Assembly: GCF_002300165.1 (NCBI RefSeq)
Contig: NZ_MLCE01000031.1
Coordinates: forward strand, 309,034-373,033
Length of the DNA stretch: 64,000 nucleotides
Source of the DNA: Streptomyces sp. Tue6028
GTDB lineage: Bacteria; Actinomycetota; Actinomycetes; Streptomycetales; Streptomycetaceae
Direction: 5' to 3'
Shown here: positions 8,433 to 20,047 of the stretch, in pieces
Layout of the letters: the number at the start of each line of letters is the position of its first letter
Position numbering within the stretch: the stretch's first letter is position 1
Translations under genes and position numbers: made by a program
Notes under the pieces: generated by a model
The model's database searches: none
Told to the model about the DNA's origin: nothing
Seen by the model: the letters and a program-made list of their open reading frames with translations, nothing else

Positions 8433-9293
8433 CTAGGGGAGCAACCCCGCCCGCCGCGCCGCGACCACGGCCTCCAGACGGGTGTGCGCGCCCAGCTTCC
8501 GCATCGCTGCGCGCAGGTACCCCTTCACCGTCTCCGGACGCAGCCCGAGGCGCTGTCCGGCGACCGCGTTGGTGGCCCCCGTCGCGACACAGGCGAGGAC
8601 GTCCAGCTCGCGGGGCGCGAGACCCACCTCCCGCGCGGTGAGGCCCGCCTCCCGCTCGGGCGCGGACGGCGCCGCCGCGTCGGCCAGCCGCCCGCAGACG
8701 GCGAGGAGTTCGTCCCGCAGCGCCGGGTCCGCGATCCGCGGGGCCATCGCACGCAGTGCGCCGTGGACCTCCCGCACCTCTTCCCACGCGCCGTCCGTCA
8801 CCGACGGCTGCTGCTTGCGCGCGACGGCGAGCAGGTCGCGCGCCTCGTCCCGTACGACCAGCGCCTGCTCCACGTCCCGGGCCGCCGCGACCGCCGCGCC
8901 GAGCGTGCGGTCGCCCAGCGGCTGCGCCGTCCGCAGGGCGCCGTACAGCACACCGCGCACCCGCCGGCGTACGACGACGGGCACCGCGAGGACGGAGCAC
9001 AGCCCCTCGGTGGCGACCGCCACGTCGTACTCGTGGCTGATCTGCCGCGAGGTCGAGTAGTCGGTCACCGCGCAGGGCCGGGCCAGGGCCACCGCCTTGC
9101 CGCCCAGCCCGTTCCCCGAGGAGACGGCCAGCGCGCTGAGCGCGGCCGTCGCGGTACCGCTGAGTTCGCTGATGCGCACGTGCCGGCGCCCGGGATCGAC
9201 CAGGCCGCCGAAGGCGACCGGCAGCCCCGTCACGCGGCGCAGCCGCACCAGCGCACCACGCATCTCCACTGCCTCGGCTGCGTCTGCTGCCAC
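8433..9293 (-). CDS. GAF-domain LuxR-type transcriptional regulator
   Basis: A 286-aa regulator with an N-terminal GAF-like sensory domain (about residues 15-150, including 'CAVTDYSTSRQISHEYDVAV') and a C-terminal LuxR/GerE helix-turn-helix (about 222-282, 'REVGLAPRELDVLACVATGA' then 'RLGLRPETVKGYLRAAMRKL'). The start is a GTG at 9293 with GAGGGGG eight bases upstream. It diverges from two acyl-CoA synthetase genes across a 102-bp gap, so it is likely their regulator and may sense the acid or its CoA ester. That link is inference from position. The translation ends LLP with the TAG sitting inside a CCCCCTAGGGG palindrome. Confidence 0.82.
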   Translation of the reverse strand: MAADAAEAVEMRGALVRLRRVTGLPVAFGGLVDPGRRHVRISELSGTATAALSALAVSSGNGLGGKAVALARPCAVTDYSTSRQISHEYDVAVATEGLCSVLAVPVVVRRRVRGVLYGALRTAQPLGDRTLGAAVAAARDVEQALVVRDEARDLLAVARKQQPSVTDGAWEEVREVHGALRAMAPRIADPALRDELLAVCGRLADAAAPSAPEREAGLTAREVGLAPRELDVLACVATGATNAVAGQRLGLRPETVKGYLRAAMRKLGAHTRLEAVVAARRAGLLP

Positions 9294-9395
9294 CTGTTCG
9301 CCCCCTCTTCGCGGCGCACCCCCCGTTCGGGGGTGGTGAGACCTGCATCACGGAATACACGATGTTAGGCGGCGGTCCGGCAACGAGGAGGACAC

Positions 9396-11071
9396 ATGAC
9401 GGCGACGACGGGCGCGACGGACGAGTTCCGCGCCGCGCGGGACTTCCTGCTGGAGCACCGCGAGGACTACCTCACGGCCTACGAGGGTTTCCGCTGGCCC
9501 CGCCCGGAGCACTTCAACTGGGCGCTCGACTGGTTCGACGTCGTCGCACGCGGCAACGACCGGACCGCCCTGCACATCGTGGAGGAGGACGGCGACCGCA
9601 CCGAGGTCTCCTTCGCAGCGATGTCCGAGCGCTCGAACCGGGTCGCCAACTGGCTGCGCGCGCAGGGCGTGGGCGCCGAGGACCGTGTGCTCGTCATGCT
9701 CGGCAACCAGGTCGAACTGTGGGAGACGGCGCTCGCCGCGATGAAGCTGCGGGCCGTGGTCATCCCGGCCACCCCGCTGCTCGGCGCCGCCGACCTGCGC
9801 GACCGGGTCGAGCGGGGCCGGGTGCGGCACGTCGTCGTCCGCTCCGACGACGCGGCGAAGTTCGACGACGTGCCGGGCCGCTACACCCGGATCGCGGTCG
9901 GCGGAGCCCGCCCCGGCTGGCTCGCGTACGAGGAGGCGTACACGGCGGACGCGGCCTTCGAACCCGACGGCCCCACCCTCGCGGACGACCCGCTGATGCT
10001 CTACTTCACCTCGGGCACCACCGCCCGCCCCAAGCTGGTCGAGCACACCCACGTCTCCTACCCGGTCGGACACCTCGCGACCATGTACTGGATCGGGCTC
10101 AAGCCCGGCGACGTGCACCTCAACATCTCCTCGCCCGGCTGGGCCAAGCACGCCTGGTCGAACCTCTTCGCGCCGTGGAACGCGGAGGCGACCGTCTTCA
10201 TCCACAACTACACGCGCTTCGACGCGGGCCGGCTGATGGCGGAGATGGACCGGGCGGGCGTCACGACCTTCTGTGCCCCGCCCACGGTGTGGCGGATGCT
10301 CATCCAGGCCGACCTCACCCAGCTGCGGACGCCGCCCCGCGAGGCCGTCGCCGCGGGGGAGCCGTTGAACCCCGAGGTCATCGAGCAGGTCCGGCGCTCC
10401 TGGGGTGTCACCATCCGGGACGGCTTCGGGCAGACCGAGACGGCCGTCCAGGTCTCCAACAGCCCCGGGCAGAAGCTCAAGACGGGTTCCATGGGACGGC
10501 CCTGTCCCGGCTTCCGCGTCGAACTGCTCGACCCGGTGACCGGCGCGCCGGGAGCGGCGGAGGGCGAGATCTCGCTCGACCTGTCGGACCGCCCGGTCGG
10601 CCTGATGACCGGCTACCACGGGGACGGCGACCGCACGGCGGAGGCGATGGCCGGCGGCTACTACCGCACCGGGGACATCGGCTCCCGGGACGAGGACGGC
10701 TACATCACGTACGTGGGCCGCGCCGACGACGTGTTCAAGGCCAGCGACTACAAGATCTCGCCGTTCGAGCTGGAGAGCGCCCTGCTGGAGCACGAGGCGG
10801 TCGCGGAGGCCGCCGTGGTCCCCGCCCCCGACGAGCTGCGGCTCGCCGTCCCGAAGGCGTACATCGTCCTCGCGGCGGGGTACGAGCCCGGTCCCGACAC
10901 GGCCAAGGTGCTCTTCGAGCACTCCCGTACCGTCCTCGCCCCGTACAAGCGCATCCGCCGCCTGGAGTTCGGCGAGCTCCCCAAGACCGTCTCCGGCAAG
11001 ATCCGCCGGATCGAACTGCGTGAGGCCACGGCCGCGGGATCCGCCGCCGAGTACCGCGAGGAGGACTTCCG

Positions 11072-11075
<4 letters not shown>
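9396..11075 (+). CDS. AMP-dependent acyl-CoA synthetase (medium-chain / MACS-like)
   Basis: A 559-aa member of the ANL superfamily that activates a carboxylic acid to its acyl-AMP and then CoA thioester. Visible motifs in order: phosphate-binding 'LYFTSGTTARPKLVEH', A5 'DGFGQTET', A7 'YYRTGDIGSRDEDGYI', A8 'VGRADDVFKASDYKISPFEL', and the A10 lysine in 'PKTVSGKIRRIEL'. Length and the A8 form resemble MACS/acetyl-CoA synthetase relatives. AACGAGGAGG precedes the ATG. It overlaps the next synthetase by four bases (GTGA), so the two are translationally coupled. Divergent from the GAF-LuxR regulator. Confidence 0.88.
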
Positions 11076-12685
<1,610 letters not shown>

Positions 12686-12758
12686 CGGGGCGCGGGCGTG
12701 CGTCGTGCCGGCCGCCGACGACCGCCGGGTGAACCGGCCGGTGCGGCAGGTGTGTGCG

Positions 12759-13841
12759 TCACGCGCCCGAGACGGCCAGTTCGTCCGCGAGGGTGTTCAC
12801 GGGTTGAGGGGTGCCCGTGAGGTCGAGGACGAAGAGGGGGACTCCGAGGCTGTCCGCGCGGGCGCGGGCCTCGTCGGCGTAGCCCGCCAGGGAGAAGTAG
12901 ACGCAGCCCGCCGACTCGGTCATGGCCGTCAGCCACAGGCACTCGACGTCGCGCAGTGAGGCCGGGTGCACGGTGGGGTCCACCTGGGCCAGGATGCCGC
13001 GGGCGGCCAGCCCGATCCCGGAGGGCGGACGCTGGTCCGCCCGCCGGATGTCGCGGTAACCGAGCCAGCGCAGGTACAGCGCCGCGGCCGTGACCGCGTC
13101 CCGCGCGGTACGGATGGTGACCGGCTGGAACGCCGGCCGGGGCGCACCCGCGGGGTCGGCCGGCCGGCAACCCGCACCCTGCGCGAGCCGCGCCGGGCCC
13201 CGTCCCTGTTCACCCCCGGAACCCGGGCCCCCTGCCGGGTCGGAACCCGGGCCCTCTGCCGGGTCGGAACCCGGGCCCTCTGCCGGGTCGGAACCCGGGC
13301 CCTCTGCCGCGCCGATGTCCGGGCCCGACCCCGGGCTCCCTTCCGCGCCGATGTCCGGGCCCCCTGCCATGTCGGCGTCCGGGACTCCCGCGGCGTGTAC
13401 GTCCGGGGCGCACGCCGTGTCCGCCTCCGCCCCGCCGCGCCCCCTCCCGCCCTGGCCGTCGCCGGAGTCGATGTCGTCCCGTGGTGCCGCGTCTTCTCGT
13501 GTCCCGTCCTCCGACGCCGTGTCCGTCGTGCCCGGCCCGGCCGGCGGGACCACCGGGATGCGCAGTGTCGTGCCGCAGGGGCAGCCCAGCTCGGGGTGCG
13601 GCCACTGGGCGACGTGGTCGCAGGCGCGGCACCGGACCGTGGCCCACTCCTCGTCCCAGATGCGGTGCGTGACGGGCGACGGGTTCGCGAGGCGGTCCAG
13701 CTCGGGCGTGACGGGCGCGCCGCACACGCAGGGATAGGGGGGTGCCGCGTAGAGGTGCTCGCGTCGGCAGACCGGACACCTCACCGGCACGCTCTCGGCC
13801 ATGGCCCACTCCAGGTCGTCACGTCGGGACAGCTTTCCCAT
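12759..13841 (-). CDS. Zinc-ribbon protein with degenerate Mrr-like endonuclease domain
   Basis: 360 aa, start ATG at 13841 with AGGAGG five bases upstream. The N-terminus has two metal-knuckle pairs: 'CPVCRREHLYAAPPYPCVC' near residue 24 and 'CRACDHVAQWPHPELGCPC' near 70. A Gly/Pro/Asp/Glu-rich linker (about 110-250) contains four 24-bp repeats. The C-terminal ~110 residues follow the Mrr_cat pattern: 'ARGILAQVDPTVHPASLRDV' aligns with the usual VQ(C/V)K strand and 'AGYADEARARADSLGVPLFV' with the F-x2-A-R-x-A-x4-I-x-L segment. The position of the catalytic lysine is Asp (QVD), so nuclease activity is doubtful. I infer a nucleic-acid-binding role; the domain match is mine by eye. Confidence 0.65.
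   Translation of the reverse strand: MGKLSRRDDLEWAMAESVPVRCPVCRREHLYAAPPYPCVCGAPVTPELDRLANPSPVTHRIWDEEWATVRCRACDHVAQWPHPELGCPCGTTLRIPVVPPAGPGTTDTASEDGTREDAAPRDDIDSGDGQGGRGRGGAEADTACAPDVHAAGVPDADMAGGPDIGAEGSPGSGPDIGAAEGPGSDPAEGPGSDPAEGPGSDPAGGPGSGGEQGRGPARLAQGAGCRPADPAGAPRPAFQPVTIRTARDAVTAAALYLRWLGYRDIRRADQRPPSGIGLAARGILAQVDPTVHPASLRDVECLWLTAMTESAGCVYFSLAGYADEARARADSLGVPLFVLDLTGTPQPVNTLADELAVSGA
13218..13313. repeat. 24-bp in-frame tandem repeat (four copies)
   Basis: Four consecutive 24-bp units beginning GGAACCCGGGCCC at 13218, 13242, 13266 and 13290, nearly identical. They encode repeated EGPGSDPA octapeptides in the linker of the zinc-ribbon protein. Further imperfect copies of the GPxxGSxPD type extend the linker, so its length is probably variable between strains. 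Confidence 0.85.
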
Positions 13842-13947
13842 CGTCCTCCTGCCGGAGGTTCGAAGGCGGCGAAACGGTTCGACGTCCACCGTCGGGGTCC
13901 GCGCCCGGGCCCGCTCTTGACGCCCCTCATCACGCCGCCTACATTGC

Positions 13948-13983
13948 TTCCAGATAGTAGAAGTTATTTTCCGCAATACGGAA
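13948..13983. promoter_or_regulatory. Paired AllR-like operator boxes upstream of gcl
   Basis: The perfect palindrome TTCCG-CAATA-CGGAA lies at 13969-13983. A weaker partner, TTCCA-GATAG-TAGAA, lies at 13948-13962, exactly 21 bp earlier. The pair sits 110 to 145 bases before the gcl ATG. The same box and the same 21-bp spacing recur upstream of hyi and allB. Assignment to AllR is inference from that shared distribution. Confidence 0.7.
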
Positions 13984-14092
13984 TCCAAGGACTGAAGGGT
14001 CCGAGGGGCCGACGCGGAACCGCAAAGGAATCAACAGCTCTCCGCGGGGCGCGACGGGAGCGCGAATCCGACAGCCGAAGCAGGAGTACTCC

Positions 14093-15877
<1,785 letters not shown>

Positions 15878-15926
15878 CACAGGCCGACACGGGCGGCGCC
15901 GCAGGGGGTACCGCCGATTCCCGGAC

Positions 15927-15956
15927 GGGGCGGCTCACCGGAGGGTGGGCCGCCCC
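15927..15956. terminator. Hairpin terminator of gcl
   Basis: Stem GGGGCGGC (15927-15934) with GCCGCCCC (15949-15956), 14-base loop, followed by TTT, about 50 bases after the gcl stop. Confidence 0.75.
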
Positions 15957-16084
15957 TTTCGCGCGCGGCAGGCTGCGCACGGTGCGCGGCGGGCCCGCAC
16001 CGTGCCAGCGGTCGCCCGGCGTGCCGAGCGTTTCCCGTGCCCGTGCCCGCCCGGCCGCCCGTGCGCTTCGCGTACCCGCGGCCA

Positions 16085-16525
16085 CGGCCGCACGGCGGAC
16101 GGAGCCGCGTCCCGTGCCCGCGGTCGCCTGGGCCGCTTCCCCCGCAGGCAGGCGGTCGCCCGACAGGCCGGGCCGCTTCTCGTGCCCGCGGTCGCACGGC
16201 TGACGGAGCCGCGTCCCGCGCCCGCGGTCGCCTGGGCCGCTTCCCCCGCAGGCAGGCGGTCGCCCGACAGGCCGGGCCGCTTCTTGTGCCCGCGGTCGCA
16301 CGGCGGACGGAGCCGCGTCCCGCGCCCGCGGTCGCCTGGGCCGCTTCCCCCGCAGGCAGGCGGTCGCCCGACAGGCCGGGCCGCTTCTCGTGCCCGCGGT
16401 CGCCCGACAGGCCGGGCCGCTTCTCGTGCCCGCGGTCGCACGGCGGACGGAGCCGCTTCTCGTGCCCGCGGTCGCACGGCTGACGGAGCCGCGTCCCGCG
16501 CCCGCGGTCGCCCGGCAGCGGCGCT
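16085..16525. repeat. 104-bp tandem repeat array between gcl and a hydrolase gene
   Basis: The gap 15878-16562 holds the gcl terminator and this array, and no gene. Units start with CGGTCGCCTGGGCCGCTTCC at 16121, 16225 and 16329, exactly 104 bp apart. Units 1 and 2 differ at two positions I can see. The third contains an internal duplication of a short sub-unit (about 36 bp, core CGTGCCCGCGGTCGC). Partial units flank the array on both sides. The period is not a multiple of three, and open frames across it are by-products of composition. Confidence 0.88.
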
Positions 16526-16562
16526 CTGTTCACACCGTGCCCCGGCTTGGCATCCTCGCCCC

Positions 16563-17414
16563 ATGCGGATGACCGTCCCCACGCCCCTCGGCGACCTCGC
16601 CGTGCGCTGCCACGGCACACCCGGCGCCCCCGCCCTGCTGCTCCTGCACGCCAACCCCGGGGACGGCCGCGACTACGACGCCGTCCTGCCCGCCCTCGCC
16701 GACCGTCGTCGCACGTTCGTCGTCGACTGGCCGGGCTACGGCGACTCCACCGCGCCCCACCCGCACCTGGTCACCCCCGAAGGACTGGTGGAGGCCGCGG
16801 AGCGGGTCCTCGACGTGCTCGCCGACGAGCACGGGGTGCGCGAGATCGCCGTACTCGGCAACAGCCTCGGCGGCTACGTGGCCTGCCGTCTCGCCGAGGG
16901 CCGCCACAGCCGTACGGTCACCGCGCTCGTCCTCGTCGATCCGGCGGGCTTCACCCGGCACACCGCCCTCACCCGCTGGTTCTGCCGCGAGGTGATGGGC
17001 CGGCCGGAGCGGGCCCGTCGGCTGGTCGTCCCGCTGGCCCGCGCGTACCTGGGCCGGCTCGGTACGCCGAGCGCCCGGGCGACCTTCGCGCGCGTCCGGC
17101 GCCTGCCCGACGACGAGGTGCGGCTCGCCGTGCACTGCGCCCTCTGGCGCGGTCTCACCGACCCCGCCTTCGGGATGGCGGACCCGGCCGTCCTGGACGT
17201 GCCGATCCTGCTCCTGTGGGGCCGGCGCGACCCGGTGGTCCCGGCCCTGCTGGACGGCCGCAGGGCCCGCGGCGCGCTTCCCGTGCGGACGTCGAGCGTG
17301 GTGCTGCCCACCGCCCACGAGCCGTACAACGAGCGCCCGGACCTCTTCCTGAGCCACGTCCTGCCGTTCCTGAAGGATCCGAGGGCGGCCGGCGCCGGCC
17401 GCTCCCGCGGCTGA
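16563..17414 (+). CDS. Alpha/beta-fold hydrolase
   Basis: A 283-aa alpha/beta hydrolase without signal peptide. The nucleophile elbow is 'VLGNSLGGYVACRLAE' (Ser in G-N-S-L-G-G, near residue 102). An acid is likely in 'LLLWGRRDPVVP' near 222, and the catalytic His in 'VLPTAHEPYNERPDLF' near 248. The oxyanion segment 'LLLHANPGDGRDYDAV' replaces the common HGxP form. The ATG at 16563 follows the repeat array directly, with no strong ribosome site. It lies within the purine block but nothing in the sequence ties it to purine use; esterase, lactonase or C-C hydrolase are all possible. Confidence 0.82.
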   Translation: MRMTVPTPLGDLAVRCHGTPGAPALLLLHANPGDGRDYDAVLPALADRRRTFVVDWPGYGDSTAPHPHLVTPEGLVEAAERVLDVLADEHGVREIAVLGNSLGGYVACRLAEGRHSRTVTALVLVDPAGFTRHTALTRWFCREVMGRPERARRLVVPLARAYLGRLGTPSARATFARVRRLPDDEVRLAVHCALWRGLTDPAFGMADPAVLDVPILLLWGRRDPVVPALLDGRRARGALPVRTSSVVLPTAHEPYNERPDLFLSHVLPFLKDPRAAGAGRSRG

Positions 17415-17423
17415 ACGTCACGC

Positions 17424-17468
17424 AGCGGCGCGGCGGTCCGGGGCTCGCCCCTCGACCGCCGCGCCGCT
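17424..17468. terminator. Hairpin terminator of the hydrolase gene
   Basis: Perfect 15-bp stem (AGCGGCGCGGCGGTC at 17424-17438 with its complement at 17454-17468), 15-base loop, starting ten bases after the stop codon. The 200 bases after it, to 17684, hold only CCGTACTTCC-like short repeats and no gene. Confidence 0.8.
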
Positions 17469-17684
17469 GTTCTCGGTGCTTCCCCCGTACCCCCGTACTT
17501 CCGGCCCCCGTACTTCCGTACCTCCGTTCGGAGCCCGCCGCCCCCGTGCCGGCGGGCCCCGTGTGCTGAGAATGTGCCTCATCCGGGGGGAGTTGAAGCC
17601 CCCGGGACGGTGTTCAGAGGTTGATTTGAGGGTTCCGTAGGACGGGTACGCCCGGTTGCGTACGCCGGGGGTCCTTCCGCGCCC

Positions 17685-17933
17685 TCAGTGGGACGGCTGC
17701 GCGGGATGGCCGGGGTGCTCCGAGAGTCCGGGCCAGTCGTCCGGCCCGCCGCCCTGCCAGTCGATGATGTCGGTCGCCTCCACCTCGACCTCGTCGAGGT
17801 CGACGTCGGCGTGCCGCAGGATCTCGACGACGTCGTCGAGGTGGTAGGCGATACCGAGCGTCTCGTCCCCGGCGGTGACCCGCCGCGACCCGTCCAGTGC
17901 CGGAGCGTGCACAACGATGCTGGGAAAGTCCAT
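17685..17933 (-). CDS. Small acidic conserved protein of unknown function
   Basis: An 82-aa, strongly acidic cytoplasmic protein (many Asp/Glu, few Lys/Arg) beginning 'MDFPSIVVHAPALDGSRRVT' and ending in a Pro/His/Ser-rich tail. I do not recognise a domain. The central 'YHLDDVVEILRHADVDLDEV' suggests an alpha/beta fold. Codon usage is typical of real genes here, and the ATG at 17933 is the only good start. It is downstream of catalase on the same strand but separated by 460 bp and a strong hairpin, so it is probably an independent unit. Confidence 0.62.
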   Translation of the reverse strand: MDFPSIVVHAPALDGSRRVTAGDETLGIAYHLDDVVEILRHADVDLDEVEVEATDIIDWQGGGPDDWPGLSEHPGHPAQPSH

Positions 17934-18394
17934 GTCCTCAGGCTGCTGCGCGGCGGCCGTATCCGCACCCGGAGAACAGGGCGAGGCGCTACCCGGAGAA
18001 CAGGGCGAGGCGCCGGGTACGGGACCGTCCGTACCCGGCGCCTCGGGCCGGTGAGCCGTGTGGTGGTTGCCGTCCGACGGCGCGAGGCTGGGCGCGACAG
18101 GACATTCGCGCCGCCGGACGGAGCATCAGGGTCCGCACGTGGGCGCGGAGAGGAGTCGCACGGGAGTGCGGGCAGGGCCGCACCGGGGTGCGGAAAGAGC
18201 CGTACCAAGGGTACGGAGAGGACCGCGGCGGATGCGATGGAACCCGGTTCCCCTTCCCTCAGGTCGAGAAGGGGGCCGGTGAACCGTCACCACCGCACTG
18301 GCTCGCACGCCGCCGCGGTCCCGGTCCTGCCCGGACGGCGCTGGACCACCCCTCATCCGGGTCCAACGCCGCCACGGGCGGCTCGTGTCGAGGC
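17934..18394. other. 461-bp gap with a 24-bp duplication and hairpins
   Basis: Contains a direct duplication of ACCCGGAGAACAGGGCGAGG at 17967 and 17991 (period 24). A 17-bp perfect hairpin at 18006-18045 is listed separately. Small stems such as GTACCAAGGGTAC occur near 18207. TGGACC...GGTCCA (about 18341-18364) may terminate the catalase transcript. I find no believable gene in it. Confidence 0.55.
18006..18045. terminator. Strong 17-bp hairpin between catalase and the 82-aa gene
   Basis: CGAGGCGCCGGGTACGG (18006-18022) pairs perfectly with 18029-18045 around a six-base loop. It lies downstream of catalase and 73 bp upstream of the start of the 82-aa gene on the same strand, so it could end read-through from catalase or act as leader structure for the small gene. 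Confidence 0.65.
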
Positions 18395-19852
18395 TCAGTC
18401 CTCGCGCAGGGCGCGGACGGCCTCCTCCACACGCCGGCCGTACTCCGGGTCGGCGGCGTGGAAGTGGGCGAGGTTCTTCTCGATCACGTCGTCGCGGGAG
18501 ACCTGGGAGAGGCCGCCGGCGATGTTCGCGATCAGCCGGGACCGCTCCTCGGCCGACATCAGGCGGTACAGCTCGCCCGCCTGGAAGAAGTGGTCGTCCT
18601 TGGTGTGCAGCGGGGCCTCGTGGGTGCCCGTGTGGCCCGACACCGCGAGCGGTGCGGACAGCGGGCGGCCGGTCTCGGCCGGACCGTCGTACGAGTTGGG
18701 CTCGTAGTTCTTGGCGTGGCGGCCCTGGCCGTTGGTGGCCATCAGGCCGTCGCGGCCGTAGTTGGCGGCGGCCGCGGCCTTCGGGGCGTTGACCGCGAGC
18801 TGGGTGTGGTTGACGCCCAGGCGGTAGCGGTGCGCGTCCGCGTAGGCGAACAGACGGCCCTGGAGCATCTTGTCGGGGGAGGGACCGATGCCCGGAACGA
18901 AGTTGTTCGGGGAGAAGGCGGCCTGCTCGACCTCGGCGAAGACGTTGTCCGGGTTGCGGTCCAGGACCAGGCGGCCCACGCGCTGGAGCGGGTGGTCGCG
19001 GTGCGGCCACACCTTGGTGAGGTCGAACGGGTTGAAGCGGTAGTCCGCCGCCTCGGCCGCCGGCATGATCTGGACGTACAGCGTCCAGGACGGGTTCACG
19101 CCGCGCTCGATGGCCTGGAGCAGGTCCGTCTGGTGCGAGTTCGGGTCCTTGCCCGCGATCTCCTGGGCCTGCTCGGCGGACAGCGAGCGGACGCCCTGGT
19201 TCGTCTTGAAGTGGTACTTGACGAAGAAGGCCTCACCCTCGGCGTTCGTCCACTGGTAGGTGTGCGAGCCGTAGCCGTTCATGTGGCGGTACGAGGCCGG
19301 GATGCCGCGGTCGCCCATCAGCCAGGTGATCTGGTGCGTCGCCTCGGGGGCGTGCGCCCAGAAGTCCCAGACGTTGTCCGGCTCCTGCTTGCCCGTGAAC
19401 GGGTCGCGCTTCTGGGAGTGGATGAAGTCGGGGAACTTGATGGGGTCCTTGATGAAGAACACCGGGGTGTTGTTGCCGACGAGGTCGTAGTTGCCCTCTT
19501 CGGTGTAGAACTTGAGCGCGAAGCCGCGCGGGTCGCGGACCGCGTCCGCGCCGCCGAGGCTGTCGGCCACGGTGGAGAAGCGCAGGAAGACCTCGGTGCG
19601 CTTGCCGACGGTGTCCAGGAAGTCGGCGTGGGTGAAGCCCGTGACGTCGTCGGTGACCTCGAAGTAGCCGTACGCGCCGGAACCGCGGGCGTGCACCACG
19701 CGCTCCGGGATGCGCTCGCGGTTGAACCGGGCGAGCTTCTCCAGGAGGTGCTGGTCCTGGAGCAGGAGCGGGCCACCGACGCCGGCGGTGGCGGAGTTCT
19801 GGTTGTCGGCGACCGGGGCGCCGGACTCGGTCGTAAGCACGCGCTTCGACAT
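18395..19852 (-). CDS. katA: Monofunctional haem catalase
   Basis: A 485-aa small-subunit (clade 3 size) catalase decomposing H2O2 in the cytoplasm. Distal His54 is in 'RVVHARGSGAYGYFEVTDDV', the catalytic Asn in 'LVGNNTPVFFIKD' (near 127), and the proximal haem-ligand Tyr in 'GRLFAYADAHRYRLG' (near 337). All family blocks are present. Start ATG at 19852 with a purine-rich site upstream. The gene follows hyi and garR on the same strand, but a 195-bp gap with its own operator-like boxes suggests its own promoter. Uricase makes one H2O2 per urate, which would explain a catalase in this neighbourhood; that link is inference. Confidence 0.95.
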   Translation of the reverse strand: MSKRVLTTESGAPVADNQNSATAGVGGPLLLQDQHLLEKLARFNRERIPERVVHARGSGAYGYFEVTDDVTGFTHADFLDTVGKRTEVFLRFSTVADSLGGADAVRDPRGFALKFYTEEGNYDLVGNNTPVFFIKDPIKFPDFIHSQKRDPFTGKQEPDNVWDFWAHAPEATHQITWLMGDRGIPASYRHMNGYGSHTYQWTNAEGEAFFVKYHFKTNQGVRSLSAEQAQEIAGKDPNSHQTDLLQAIERGVNPSWTLYVQIMPAAEAADYRFNPFDLTKVWPHRDHPLQRVGRLVLDRNPDNVFAEVEQAAFSPNNFVPGIGPSPDKMLQGRLFAYADAHRYRLGVNHTQLAVNAPKAAAAANYGRDGLMATNGQGRHAKNYEPNSYDGPAETGRPLSAPLAVSGHTGTHEAPLHTKDDHFFQAGELYRLMSAEERSRLIANIAGGLSQVSRDDVIEKNLAHFHAADPEYGRRVEEAVRALRED

Positions 19853-19897
19853 CGTGACCTTCCGTACGAGGGGGCAGCGGGGTCAGCGGAAAACAGA

Positions 19898-19967
19898 TTC
19901 CGCTTTATGGACCTTCCGCTTGGTGGAGCCTAGGTTCGGGGCGAACTGGGCGTCAACAGTTTGTTGA
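19898..19967. promoter_or_regulatory. Operator-like boxes upstream of catalase (both motif types)
   Basis: Two near-matches to the TTCCG-N5-CGGAA box: TTCCG-CTTTA-TGGAC (19898-19912) and TTCCG-CTTGG-TGGAG (19914-19928), 16 bp apart rather than 21. Further out is a perfect second-type palindrome, TCAACA-GTT-TGTTGA (19953-19967). All are 45 to 115 bp upstream of the catalase ATG. Confidence 0.6.
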
Positions 19968-20047
19968 AGAGGGATCCGGGCCGCGGCGGCGCCTGGGCGC
20001 GACAGGACAGGTGTCGGCGCCACCGCGGTCCGGACGTTCGGGAGGGC

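Noticed and set aside
16085..16525. Repeats between gcl and the hydrolase as a CRISPR array
   Set aside because: Units are contiguous and nearly identical over their whole 104 bp, with no unique spacers, and no cas genes are near.
18060..18390. Short frames downstream of catalase as a small gene
   Set aside because: Several frames are open but none has a ribosome site, typical codon use or recognisable sequence, and the region is full of small hairpins.
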